Source of the DNA: Bermanella sp040371755
Lineage (GTDB): Bacteria; Pseudomonadota; Gammaproteobacteria; Pseudomonadales; Oceanobacteraceae
Direction: 5' to 3'
DNA length: 64,000 nucleotides
NCBI RefSeq assembly: GCF_040371755.1
Contig: NZ_BAABWE010000001.1
Location: 372,001-436,000 of the forward strand
Shown here one piece after another: positions 54,461 to 62,867 of the stretch; position 1 is the stretch's first letter; every line of letters begins with the position of its first letter. The notes beneath the pieces were generated by a model that worked only from the letters and a program-made list of their open reading frames with translations, ran no database searches and was not told the origin of the DNA. Made by a program: the position numbers and the translations under genes.

Positions 54461-54493
54461 AAAAAGGCGTTACTTTTTAAGTAACGCCTTTTT
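54461..54493 (+). terminator. Terminator of the acyl-CoA dehydrogenase gene
   Basis: Thirteen-base-pair perfect inverted repeat AAAAAGGCGTTAC/GTAACGCCTTTTT with a seven-base loop. Flanking A and T runs let it serve the convergent SDR gene too. Confidence 0.92.
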
Positions 54494-54546
54494 CGTTTTT
54501 TAAACACTGTGAAACCACAGTGCCTAACATTCATAAAACCAAGATA

Positions 54547-55344
54547 TTAATGGCCACCGTCATTGGCACCCGCAGCGGCTACTTGTCCACCATCCAATAC
54601 AATCGTATTACCTGTCATCCAAGCTGTTGCTCGTGAAGAAAGATAAATAGCGGCACCGGCTGCGTCTTTTGCATCACCCATACGTCCACGGGGTAAATTA
54701 CTGGTTAATTCATCATGCATAGCCTGATCATTGGCCAAAAAAGCGGTCATATTACTAGGGAAGAAACCAGGAGCAATGGCGTTAACGTTTACATTATCTT
54801 TAGCTAAATCCACAGCTAAATGCTTAGTTAAATGAATAACAGCTGCTTTAGATGACGAATAAGAATAAGTTTGCATACCTGGGTGAGTTAGACCGTTCAC
54901 CGATGCAATATTAATTACACGGGCTGGATCTTCATATGTGGCTGCATTTTTTAGCGCAGGGAAAAGTTGTTGAGTCAAAAAGAAAATAGACTTCACGTTT
55001 AAATCCATTACTTTGTCCCAGTTTGCTTCTGAGAAGTCTTCAAATGCAGCGCCCCATGTGGCACCTGCATTATTGATCAAAATATCAATTTTTTCTTCAC
55101 GTTGTTTGATTTCATCTGCAAACGCGGCAACGCCTTCGTTAGTGGATAAATCAGAACGAATGGCAATACACTCACCTAAAGTCCCTAATTGCTCTTGTGC
55201 GGCTTTTAATTCAGGCTCTTTACGGGCAGTAATGTAAACCTTTGCTCCGTTTGCTAATAAACCTTGCGCCATCATGGCGCCAATTCCACGAGAACCACCA
55301 GTAATAACCGCTACTTTACCCGCCACATCAAATAAATCTTTCAT
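54547..55344 (-). CDS. Short-chain dehydrogenase/reductase
   Basis: Classical SDR of 265 residues: cofactor motif TGGSRGIGAMMA, NNAG at about residue 92, catalytic Ser in INIASVNGL and the Tyr-x-x-x-Lys pair in SYSSSKAA, and GGQ near the end. The long insertion after the catalytic site and the C-terminal AAAGANDGGH are like RhlG-type beta-ketoacyl reductases. The substrate may be a 3-oxoacyl or a xenobiotic ketone. It is convergent with the acyl-CoA dehydrogenase; both share a terminator region. Confidence 0.9.
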   Translation of the reverse strand: MKDLFDVAGKVAVITGGSRGIGAMMAQGLLANGAKVYITARKEPELKAAQEQLGTLGECIAIRSDLSTNEGVAAFADEIKQREEKIDILINNAGATWGAAFEDFSEANWDKVMDLNVKSIFFLTQQLFPALKNAATYEDPARVINIASVNGLTHPGMQTYSYSSSKAAVIHLTKHLAVDLAKDNVNVNAIAPGFFPSNMTAFLANDQAMHDELTSNLPRGRMGDAKDAAGAAIYLSSRATAWMTGNTIVLDGGQVAAAGANDGGH

Positions 55345-55693
55345 TTATTCCTCCTTCTTTCAATTAAGCGAAATATTGCTCACAGGATAATATGATTTTT
55401 TACACAGAAATGTCACTTAAACCCTTTAAATAGAAATGAATTAAACCGTTCCACAAAACCCTCTCACAAGTCAAACAAACGGTACTCAGAAAACCCTGTG
55501 CAAATTTTACAAATATGTGAACAACTTAATCTAAATGACTAAACACACCACTAAACGTTGGCCACCAACAGGCTAAAACAAGATACCAGTGCCACCCAAA
55601 TTAGATGCTTTGTATAAAATTTAAGATCAATCGACTAAACCAGACAAAACCCCCTACAGCCCCCGCATTACTTGTATTCACATGCCAGTTATG

Positions 55694-55716
55694 TATTATG
55701 CTTCCCTTGATTTTTT
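55694..55716 (+). promoter_or_regulatory. Possible argDF promoter -10 element and transcript start region
   Basis: TATTAT at 55694 is a good -10 hexamer; 16 bases upstream is TTGTAT, a weak -35 at 55672. Transcription would start near 55705, just before the leader hairpin. The 330 bases between this and the divergent SDR gene show no other feature I can name. Confidence 0.45.
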
Positions 55717-55788
55717 ATGGCAGCCTCTAGGTAAGCCCCCTTGATTAGGGGTTTGGCCTACATTGCTGCCTTTTTGCGTTTAGGCTGC
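55717..55788 (+). promoter_or_regulatory. Terminator/antiterminator-like leader of argD-argF
   Basis: A long hairpin is formed by GGCAGC (55719) with GCTGCC (55765), TAGG (55728) with CCTA (55757), and a CCCC/GGGG inner stem, followed by five T: an intrinsic terminator ahead of argD. GCAGCCT (55720-55726) can pair instead with AGGCTGC (55782-55788), just before the ribosome site GGGGA, an arrangement that would break the terminator. A five-codon frame ATG-GCA-GCC-TCT-AGG-TAA at 55717 puts a rare Arg codon before its stop, but no Shine-Dalgarno is seen. No upstream plus-strand gene needs this terminator. Confidence 0.65.
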
Positions 55789-55799
55789 TGGGGAATGAA

Positions 55800-56984
55800 A
55801 TGCAACCTATTATGAATACCTACGGACGTTTATCTGCCACTTTTACCCATGGTAAAGGGGCTTATGTCTATGATGCCGACAACCGCCCGTACTTAGATGC
55901 ACTAAGCGGCATTGCTGTATGCGGCCTAGGCCACGGCCACTCTGCCATCACTAAAGCTATTTGTTCTCAAGCTGAAAACTTGGTTCATACCTCGAACTTA
56001 TACGGTATTGGTCGCCAACAAGAATTAGCTGAAAAACTGACTGCCATCAGCGGTATGGATAACGTATTCTTTAGCAATTCTGGTGCTGAAGCTAATGAAG
56101 CGGCCATTAAAATTGCCCGTAAATATGGCCATAACAAAGGCATCGAGTGCCCTACTATTTTGGTAATGGAAAACGCCTTTCACGGCCGAACTCTAGCCAC
56201 CTTAACGGCCACAGCTAACAAAGCAGCACAAGCCGGTTTTGGGCCGCTAGTTGAAGGGTTTGTGCGTGTGCCATTTAATGACCTTCAAGCCGCTACTAAT
56301 GCCTTTGAAAATAATTCAAACATTGTTGCTATATTGGTTGAACCCGTTCAAGGGGAAGGCGGTGTCACCTCGGCTACCGATGAATATATGAACGGCTTAC
56401 GTGCGTTGTGTAATACAAAAGACGCCCTTCTTATGCTGGACGAAATTCAAACCGGTAATGGCCGTACTGGTAAATACTTTGCGTTCCAACACTTTAACTG
56501 GCAGCCAGACGTATTAACCACAGCAAAAGGCCTAGGTAACGGTGTACCTATCGGTGCTTGCCTAGCTAAAGGTAAAGCGGCTGAAGTACTGCAACCGGGT
56601 TCTCACGGCAGTACCTATGGCGGCAACCCGCTAGCGTGTGCTGCTGGATGTGCCGTTATAGATACTATTACTCAAGATAACCTATGCGAACGTGTGGCTG
56701 TTCTGGGTGATCGCATTCGTAACCAGTTAAAAACACATTTAGATCAAACAGGTTTGGTTAAAGAATACCGAGGCAAAGGTTTGATGATTGGTGTGGTACT
56801 GAACACCGAAGAAAACGCAGCAGGCATAATGAAGTCTGCATTAGAGGCAGGTTTATTGTTAAACGTCACTGCCGGCAATGTGGTGCGTTTATTACCACCC
56901 TTTGTTTTAACCGACGAAGAAGCAGATGCAGTGGCCAAACAAACGGCCGAGCAAATTATTGCTTATTTCGACGCACAAAAATAA
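55800..56984 (+). CDS. argD: Acetylornithine aminotransferase
   Basis: PLP-dependent class III aminotransferase (394 residues) in arginine biosynthesis, forming N-acetylornithine (and possibly acting in lysine synthesis). Motifs include FFSNSGAEANEAAIKIARKYG, the EPVQGEGGVTSAT loop, LLMLDEIQTGNGRTGKYFA and the PLP lysine Lys243 in TTAKGLGNGVPIGA. The start is supported by GGGGA before the ATG. It is 12 bases upstream of argF, forming a two-gene operon. Confidence 0.95.
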   Translation: MQPIMNTYGRLSATFTHGKGAYVYDADNRPYLDALSGIAVCGLGHGHSAITKAICSQAENLVHTSNLYGIGRQQELAEKLTAISGMDNVFFSNSGAEANEAAIKIARKYGHNKGIECPTILVMENAFHGRTLATLTATANKAAQAGFGPLVEGFVRVPFNDLQAATNAFENNSNIVAILVEPVQGEGGVTSATDEYMNGLRALCNTKDALLMLDEIQTGNGRTGKYFAFQHFNWQPDVLTTAKGLGNGVPIGACLAKGKAAEVLQPGSHGSTYGGNPLACAAGCAVIDTITQDNLCERVAVLGDRIRNQLKTHLDQTGLVKEYRGKGLMIGVVLNTEENAAGIMKSALEAGLLLNVTAGNVVRLLPPFVLTDEEADAVAKQTAEQIIAYFDAQK

Positions 56985-56996
56985 AAGGCCAACATT

Positions 56997-57905
56997 ATGG
57001 CAAACCGTCACTTTTTGACATTATTGGATTTTACGCCTTCAGAATTAGAAATGCTCATGAACCGCGCCATCGAGCTAAAGGCTATGCAACATAGGGGCGA
57101 AATTTACGAACCCCTTAAAAATAAAGTACTAGGGATGATCTTTGAAAAATCGTCAACCCGTACTCGCGTAAGTTTTGAAGCAGGCATCGCACAACTAGGT
57201 GGTCAGGCTATCTTTTTATCGTCTCGCGATACTCAACTTGGTCGTGGCGAACCTATTGAAGACAGCGCTAAAGTACTATCACGTATGTGTGACATCATCA
57301 TGATTCGCACCTTTGGTCATGACATCGTTGAAACTTTCGCAGAAAACTCTCGCGTTCCGGTAATCAACGCTTTAACTGACGACTATCACCCATGTCAGTT
57401 ATTAGCTGACATGCAAACCTATCAAGAGCATCGCGGCAGCATTCAAGGTAAAACCGTGGTCTGGGTTGGTGATGGTAATAACATGTGCCACAGCTACATA
57501 AACGCAGCTCGCCAATGGGATTTCAAATTAGTTGTGAACTGCCCAGAAGGTTTCGACCCACTACCTGAGCTTTTAAATGACAACAAAGATCGTGTTCGGA
57601 TTGTGCGTGATACCAAAGAAGCCGCAAAAGATGCTCACTTATTAGTGACTGACGTTTGGGCTTCCATGGGCCAAGAAGAAGAGCAAAAAGCACGCGAGAA
57701 AGTATTTAAAGACTACCAAGTTAGCCCTGCCATTATGGATTTAGCGCATAAAGACGCTATATTCATGCACTGTTTGCCTGCTCACCGCGGCGAGGAAATA
57801 TCACACGACATGTTAGATGATCCTCGTGCAGTGGTATGGGACGAGGCGGAAAATCGCCTTCATGCACAAAAAGCCTTAATGGAATACTTACTCGCCTCTG
57901 AGTGA
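56997..57905 (+). CDS. argF: Ornithine carbamoyltransferase
   Basis: Forms citrulline from ornithine and carbamoyl phosphate. The 302-residue protein has the carbamoyl-phosphate loop SSTRTRVSFE, HPCQLLADMQT, WVGDGNNMCHSYINAA, and the ornithine-binding HCLPAHRGEEI, all intact. It is second in the argDF operon. Placing argD with argF, rather than with the rest of arg, is common in Pseudomonas-like gammaproteobacteria. Confidence 0.97.
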   Translation: MANRHFLTLLDFTPSELEMLMNRAIELKAMQHRGEIYEPLKNKVLGMIFEKSSTRTRVSFEAGIAQLGGQAIFLSSRDTQLGRGEPIEDSAKVLSRMCDIIMIRTFGHDIVETFAENSRVPVINALTDDYHPCQLLADMQTYQEHRGSIQGKTVVWVGDGNNMCHSYINAARQWDFKLVVNCPEGFDPLPELLNDNKDRVRIVRDTKEAAKDAHLLVTDVWASMGQEEEQKAREKVFKDYQVSPAIMDLAHKDAIFMHCLPAHRGEEISHDMLDDPRAVVWDEAENRLHAQKALMEYLLASE

Positions 57906-57927
57906 TCTGACTGTTAACAACATAATC

Positions 57928-57952
57928 AAGGCCTCACAAGAGGCCTTTTTTT
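57928..57952 (+). terminator. Terminator of the argDF operon
   Basis: Eight-base-pair inverted repeat AAGGCCTC/GAGGCCTT with a four-base loop and a run of seven T. Confidence 0.93.
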
Positions 57953-57964
57953 GCCTGTTAATTA

Positions 57965-59053
57965 TTAAGTACGTTCAATTTCATCCGATAATTTATCCAA
58001 AGCACACATTACATCCTCACTGGCTTGCTCCATTTTCTGAAGTAACTGTATCGCCCCTTCCGTGTCATGTGCTTTCATTTTATTAACGGCTTCAAGCCCA
58101 TACTCATGGATTTTTATATGGGCGTTTTCTAATTGCTTAAAGCTTGATAAATGACTGTATTTTTCCGCCCCTTCACCCTCGTAATACCAGTGACCTAAAC
58201 GGCACTCTTTATGATCTGTAATAGGAATATTATCATGTTGTTTTTGCTCATAAATCTGATAGATATTGGACTTCCAAGCTAGGTGATCCATTTTCACCGC
58301 TTGAATAAACACCCTACTGCTTTCTAATGAAATGGTGCCTTGCATAGACTTAGCTAGATCTAACGCACTGCCCACCGAATCCATAATTTTTTCTGACGTG
58401 GCGCTTAGATGCTTGGTTTTTTCTAAATTTTGGTTAATGGTGTCTTGCGTGTCTTTCGTATCACTCTCAATACGCGCTACCAACTCTGAGATTTTTGAAC
58501 TGGACTCCCCTGCTTTTTGTGCCAGCAAACGCACTTCATCCGCAACCACCGCAAAACCACGGCCTGCTTCCCCTGCTCGAGCCGCCTCAATCGCAGCATT
58601 TAAGGCCAATAAATTTGTTTGCTCAGAGATACCATTGATGATTTCTGTGAATTGAGATATTTCAGAAGCCGATTGTTGCAAGCGTGCAGCTTGATCAAAA
58701 CTGCTTTGTGCGTTATCTGCAATACTATGCAAACCCGATAAAGTATCGTGCAACATACTTGAGGTATCATCATAAACAACACTTTGACTTTCAATACGAC
58801 GGGTTTGATTACGAAAGGACTCAGCACTGCCTGCAATCGACTGACGAATATCTTCTACGCCTTGGTAACTGACCAACATAATAGAAAGATACTTCTCATA
58901 ATGGCCACATGATTCTTTAAGTTGTGCCACTTTCTCTTTAGCTTGGTTATTTTCGGCCATCAAACTGGCATTTTGTTGCTCTAGCTGTGAGATTTGCATC
59001 GCCATATCAGCAATTCTAGCATCAGGCTTTTCTTGTTGCTTTTTAAACCACAT
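57965..59053 (-). CDS. Soluble chemoreceptor with CZB zinc-binding domain
   Basis: 362-residue chemoreceptor without membrane segments. An N-terminal coiled coil (residues about 15-50) leads into an MCP signalling domain with the tip EQTNLLALNAAIEAARAGEAGRGFAVVADEVR. The C-terminal ~120 residues are a CZB domain: DHLAWKSNIY, then ECRLGHWYYEGEG with the zinc cysteine, then histidines in NAHIKIHEYG. CZB domains sense changes at their zinc-thiolate, for example by hypochlorous acid. Unlike other soluble chemoreceptors it has no PAS or GAF sensor. Confidence 0.9.
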   Translation of the reverse strand: MWFKKQQEKPDARIADMAMQISQLEQQNASLMAENNQAKEKVAQLKESCGHYEKYLSIMLVSYQGVEDIRQSIAGSAESFRNQTRRIESQSVVYDDTSSMLHDTLSGLHSIADNAQSSFDQAARLQQSASEISQFTEIINGISEQTNLLALNAAIEAARAGEAGRGFAVVADEVRLLAQKAGESSSKISELVARIESDTKDTQDTINQNLEKTKHLSATSEKIMDSVGSALDLAKSMQGTISLESSRVFIQAVKMDHLAWKSNIYQIYEQKQHDNIPITDHKECRLGHWYYEGEGAEKYSHLSSFKQLENAHIKIHEYGLEAVNKMKAHDTEGAIQLLQKMEQASEDVMCALDKLSDEIERT

Positions 59054-59315
59054 ACCGCATACCTAAAAATAATCTATATAAGTAATAAGTGTAGATTAAA
59101 AATTCAATCTGCCATTATGGAATGTAAATTCAAACTGACCAAATTGCGCCAAATAAAAAACAATAAAGTGAATCTGCTTGGCCCAATCTTAAATCACCAT
59201 ATTCCCTTAATGACTACTCGGCCCATAAATAACTCATCGCTATGACCATGGACTGCATGAATACGGTTAAAGCATGATTTTGGCTTAGCCTTATTTATTG
59301 TAAGTGAGCGGAAAA

Positions 59316-59861
59316 TTACGTTTTAACGATTAAATGATTATTGCCATCACGGCTAGCACGAATCAGCTCATTACCTTGTGTGATTAGCTCTTTAGCACGG
59401 TGAGACTTCGCCATGCGATCATATAACACCACATTCGCCGTCGCCGCTAAATTCATACAACCAATGGTTGGCACATACACCACTTCATCTGCCTGATTGA
59501 TAATCTTTTGTCCAATATTGCCATCTTCTGGGCCAAAAATATAAAGCGCACTTTCAGGGTGTTCGAACTCAGGTAGCGGCGTTGCTCCCTCTACTAATTC
59601 AATGCACACAATTTTGGTACATGGTGTCATGTATTTTGAAGGCACATCAATTAAGTCATCCACTTTTGTTATGTCAGTGGTGGACTGAATATTATGAGTA
59701 TCAGTATTGTGCTTTAACGCATAAGCGTAACGATTACCGGTGTAATACACATCATCTGCTTCGTAACAGCCGATGGCGCGCAAAACAGACCCCACATTTT
59801 GCGCATCTTTTGGGTTGATTAAACCAATACTAACAGATGTTTTATTTTCCAAATCACTCAA
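59316..59861 (-). CDS. SpoU/TrmH-family RNA methyltransferase
   Basis: 181-residue protein with the SPOUT methyltransferase motifs: SIGLINPKDAQNVGSVLRAIG, then FGPEDGNIGQKII and PTIGCMNLAATANVVLYD (SAM-binding trefoil knot). The target RNA and position are not evident. Its start overlaps the end of bioA by four bases, so it is translated with bioA. This is an unexpected pairing of RNA modification with biotin synthesis. Confidence 0.85.
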   Translation of the reverse strand: MSDLENKTSVSIGLINPKDAQNVGSVLRAIGCYEADDVYYTGNRYAYALKHNTDTHNIQSTTDITKVDDLIDVPSKYMTPCTKIVCIELVEGATPLPEFEHPESALYIFGPEDGNIGQKIINQADEVVYVPTIGCMNLAATANVVLYDRMAKSHRAKELITQGNELIRASRDGNNHLIVKT

Positions 59862-61147
59862 AGTTTTTTCACCACATTAATCATTGCTTGAGTTAAAAAA
59901 GCCAAATCTTCTTCGTTTATCACAAATGGCGGCAATACATAAATCAATTTTCCAAACGGGCGCACCCATACGCCTTCTTCTACAAACATGGGTTGAACCG
60001 TTGGCATATCCACGGGTTCATGTAATTCAATCACACCAATGGCACCTAAAATACGCACATCATTCACTTGTGGTAATGCTCGGGCAGGTGCTAAACCTTT
60101 TTCTAAACCTGCATTAATATTGGCAACTTGCTGCTGCCATTTATCTTCCATTAACAAATCTAAACTGGCATTGGCAACGGCACAGGCCAAAGGATTACCC
60201 ATGAACGTTGGGCCGTGCATAAATACACCGGCTTCCCCTTCACAAATGCCTTTAGCAACTTTATCACTACATAAGGTTGCCGCTAAACTCATAAAACCAC
60301 CAGTTAACGCTTTACCTACGCATAAAATATCCGGCGATATACCTGCGTGTTCACAGGCAAACATTTTCCCGGTACGACCAAAGCCTGTGGCGATTTCATC
60401 GGCAATTAATAAAATGTCATATTCATCACACAGTTCACGAATACGTTTCAAATAGTCAGGACTATAAAAACGCATGCCACCGGCCCCTTGAACGATGGGC
60501 TCTAAAATAATGGCAGCAATTTCGCTGCGATGACCTTCAAGTTTTTGTTTAATATCCGCTACATGTTGTTCGTTAAACTCTTCATCAAACAAACAAGCTG
60601 GCGCCTCAGCAAAGATATGTTGGTTTAACACCTTTTCAAACATGTGATGCATGCCGTTTACAGGATCGCACGTGGCCATGGTGGCAAAGGTGTCGCCGTG
60701 ATAGCCATTTTTTACAGTTAATAATTTATTTTTGTTTTTATGGCCTTGGCTTATGCTGTATTGAAACGCCATTTTAATGGCCACTTCAACCGCGACTGAT
60801 CCGCTATCACTAATAAAAACTTTATTTAAGCCTTCTGGTGCAAGCTTCACTAATTTCTCACACAAGGTCACAGCAGGTTCATGAGTTAACCCCCCAAACA
60901 TCACATGACTCATGATTTCAATTTGATCATGGGCCGCTTGTTTAAGTTTAGGGTGACCATAGCCATGCACGGTTGACCACCAAGACGCCATGCCATCAAT
61001 CAGTTCACGGCCATCCATCAATGTAATGCGCACACCATCTGTACTGGCCACAGGAAACGGCGCTAAAGGTGATGTAAATGAAGAATACGGGTGCCAAACG
61101 TGTTGCTTATCGAGTGTTTCAATTTGGGCTTGTGTGTACTGGGCCAT
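59858..61147 (-). CDS. bioA: Adenosylmethionine-8-amino-7-oxononanoate aminotransferase
   Basis: PLP-dependent class III aminotransferase for biotin synthesis (KAPA to DAPA, with SAM as amino donor). The 429-residue protein starts with the BioA signature WHPYSSFTSPLAPFPV and keeps FISDSGSVAVEVAIKMAFQY, YHGDTFATMA, EPIVQGAGGMRFY, DEIATGFGRTG and the PLP lysine in CVGKALTGGF. bioA stands without bioB, bioF or bioD, but with an RNA methyltransferase gene downstream. Biotin is needed by the carboxylase at the other end of the window. Confidence 0.96.
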   Translation of the reverse strand: MAQYTQAQIETLDKQHVWHPYSSFTSPLAPFPVASTDGVRITLMDGRELIDGMASWWSTVHGYGHPKLKQAAHDQIEIMSHVMFGGLTHEPAVTLCEKLVKLAPEGLNKVFISDSGSVAVEVAIKMAFQYSISQGHKNKNKLLTVKNGYHGDTFATMATCDPVNGMHHMFEKVLNQHIFAEAPACLFDEEFNEQHVADIKQKLEGHRSEIAAIILEPIVQGAGGMRFYSPDYLKRIRELCDEYDILLIADEIATGFGRTGKMFACEHAGISPDILCVGKALTGGFMSLAATLCSDKVAKGICEGEAGVFMHGPTFMGNPLACAVANASLDLLMEDKWQQQVANINAGLEKGLAPARALPQVNDVRILGAIGVIELHEPVDMPTVQPMFVEEGVWVRPFGKLIYVLPPFVINEEDLAFLTQAMINVVKKL

Positions 61148-61274
61148 GACTCACCTAGCAAGATAAAAAAGAGCCTTCATTCTAACGGATCAAGCCCATT
61201 GAACCAAGGAAGCCACACGAAACATTGAATTGAGTTATAATTCGCGCAATCTCCAATTTATCTTTAGTGATCAC

Positions 61275-62300
61275 ATGAAAGCCATTGCCTTTGACCTCAG
61301 CCTTCCCATTGCAGATGACAATAGTTTATTTGAATTACAGCAACCTAAACCAAAGGCATCCGGTCATGATCTTCTGGTGAAAATAGACGCCATTAGCGTG
61401 AACCCGGTGGATGCCAAAATCCGCATGCGTGCGCGCCCAGAAAAGGCCGAACCCAAGGTCTTAGGGTATGACGCAGTAGGCACCGTTGAAGAAATAGGCG
61501 AAAACTGCACTCTTTTTAATGTGGGTGATGTGGTGTTTTATGCTGGGGACATGAATCGCCAAGGTAGCAATGCCGAATATCAACTTGTCGATGAACGCTT
61601 AGTGGGCAAAGCACCGAACACATTAGACAGCGCTCAAACGGCTGCTCTGCCCCTAACTAGCCTTACCGCTTATGAAATGCTGTTTGACCGCCTGCAAATC
61701 GATACCAAACGTCCCTTTCAATCTAAAGAAAATTCGTTACTAATTACCGCAGGGGCCGGAGGGGTTGGCAGTATCATGATTCAGCTGGTTAAGGCACTTT
61801 GCCCTGATGTTACGGTGATAGCCACTGCGAGCCGCCCTGAAAGTCAGCAATGGTGTAAAACCATGGGGGCCGATTATGTAATCAACCACACCAACGGCAT
61901 TGCCAGCGAATTTGAAAGCATAGGGATCAAGGGCGTAAGCCACATTGCCAGTATTACCCATAGTCACAGCCACTTTGATGATTTTGCTCAAATCATCCAA
62001 CCTCAGGGTAAAATCTGCTTAATTGACGACCCAGCTACCCCATTAAATATCCAACAACTTAAAGCGAAAAGTGTCAGCCTACACTGGGAGCTGATGTTTA
62101 CCCGCAGTCTATTTCAAACCGACGATATGATTCGCCAGCACCATATTTTAAATCAAGTGGCTCAACTGGTGGATGAAGGCAAAGTTGGAACCACGTTGGG
62201 CAAGCACCTTGGCAAAATCAATGTGGACAACCTTAAAACCGCCCATGCCCTTGCCGAATCAAGCCAAAGTATAGGCAAACTGGTTTTGGAGGGCTTTTAA
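61275..62300 (+). CDS. Zinc-type alcohol dehydrogenase-like / quinone reductase-like protein
   Basis: 341 residues from the ATG at 61275; an upstream TTG at 61230 is unlikely. MDR-superfamily features are VDAKIRMRARPEKAEPKVLGYDAVGTVEEIGE and the cofactor motif ITAGAGGVGSIMIQLVKAL. The cysteine ligands of structural and catalytic zinc are absent, so despite the family name it is probably a zinc-free NADPH:quinone reductase or enone reductase. Divergent from bioA. Confidence 0.85.
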   Translation: MKAIAFDLSLPIADDNSLFELQQPKPKASGHDLLVKIDAISVNPVDAKIRMRARPEKAEPKVLGYDAVGTVEEIGENCTLFNVGDVVFYAGDMNRQGSNAEYQLVDERLVGKAPNTLDSAQTAALPLTSLTAYEMLFDRLQIDTKRPFQSKENSLLITAGAGGVGSIMIQLVKALCPDVTVIATASRPESQQWCKTMGADYVINHTNGIASEFESIGIKGVSHIASITHSHSHFDDFAQIIQPQGKICLIDDPATPLNIQQLKAKSVSLHWELMFTRSLFQTDDMIRQHHILNQVAQLVDEGKVGTTLGKHLGKINVDNLKTAHALAESSQSIGKLVLEGF

Positions 62301-62468
62301 ATGAACCGTAAAAAGAAGATTTTCACCAAGCTTTCATCAAAAGCAAAAAAGGCAAATTTGAAAGCAAACCCTAAACATAAACCTAAATATATATCAAAGG
62401 CCGAGCGTGAAAGACTGGCTCAAGAGGCCGAACAAGCCGCTGAGGGTTCTAACGACGCCAGCGATTAA
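62301..62468 (+). CDS. DUF2986 family small protein
   Basis: 55-residue lysine-rich protein (MNRKKKIFTKLSSKAKKAN, then KPKYISKAERERLAQEA), typical of DUF2986, a small gammaproteobacterial family of unknown function. The ATG follows the stop codon of the preceding gene directly (TAAATG), so it is translationally coupled. Its last four bases overlap the end of the convergent VF530 gene. Confidence 0.8.
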   Translation: MNRKKKIFTKLSSKAKKANLKANPKHKPKYISKAERERLAQEAEQAAEGSNDASD

Positions 62469-62716
62469 GGCTGTTTATAGATGCTCTTTTTTTGAGTAAT
62501 GGCTTGTTGGTGCTCTAAATATAGCGCCTCTACTTTTTCTCTGGCCCATTGGGTTTTGCGCAAAAACTTAAGGCTAGAGTTGAGGCTGGGATCATGGGTG
62601 AAACAGCGAATATTCACCTCATTGCCCATCTTTTCAAAACCTAGATATTCAATTAAATCTTCTAACAAGGCTTTAAGTGTGATGCCATGTAACGGATTGT
62701 TTGGCTGATCTGACAT
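62465..62716 (-). CDS. VF530 family DNA-binding protein
   Basis: 83-residue protein with the VF530 (DUF2132) pattern NPLHGITLKALLEDLIEYLGFEKMG, IRCFTHDPSLNSSLKFLRKTQWAREKVEALYL. The Vibrio fischeri structure shows a helical fold proposed to bind DNA. Single-gene minus-strand unit, divergent from the yehS gene. Confidence 0.88.
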   Translation of the reverse strand: MSDQPNNPLHGITLKALLEDLIEYLGFEKMGNEVNIRCFTHDPSLNSSLKFLRKTQWAREKVEALYLEHQQAITQKKSIYKQP

Positions 62717-62822
62717 AATCTACCTCTAAAAAACGCATATTAACACAGACTCTCCCTGTCGCTTACCTGCTAGGCTTATATCAATTTATTCCAAGATACG
62801 GAATAACTCAGCGAAATCACAC

Positions 62823-62846
62823 AAAAACCGTTAGAATACGGTTTTT
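62823..62846 (+). terminator. Terminator-like hairpin in the yehS leader
   Basis: Nine-base-pair inverted repeat AAAAACCGT/ACGGTTTTT with a six-base loop and a T run, 22 bases before the yehS start codon. No plus-strand gene lies immediately upstream, so it may act on yehS or on minus-strand transcription. Confidence 0.4.
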
Positions 62847-62867
62847 AACGTCTGTTCTGAGCTTTTT

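Noticed and set aside
55480..55500. CAAACAAACGGTAC considered as a PsrA box upstream of the SDR gene
   Set aside because: The second half-site GTTTG is missing, so it does not meet the AAAC-N2-4-GTTT pattern.
60039..60455. 138-residue plus-strand frame opposite bioA
   Set aside because: Shadow frame of a confidently identified aminotransferase gene.
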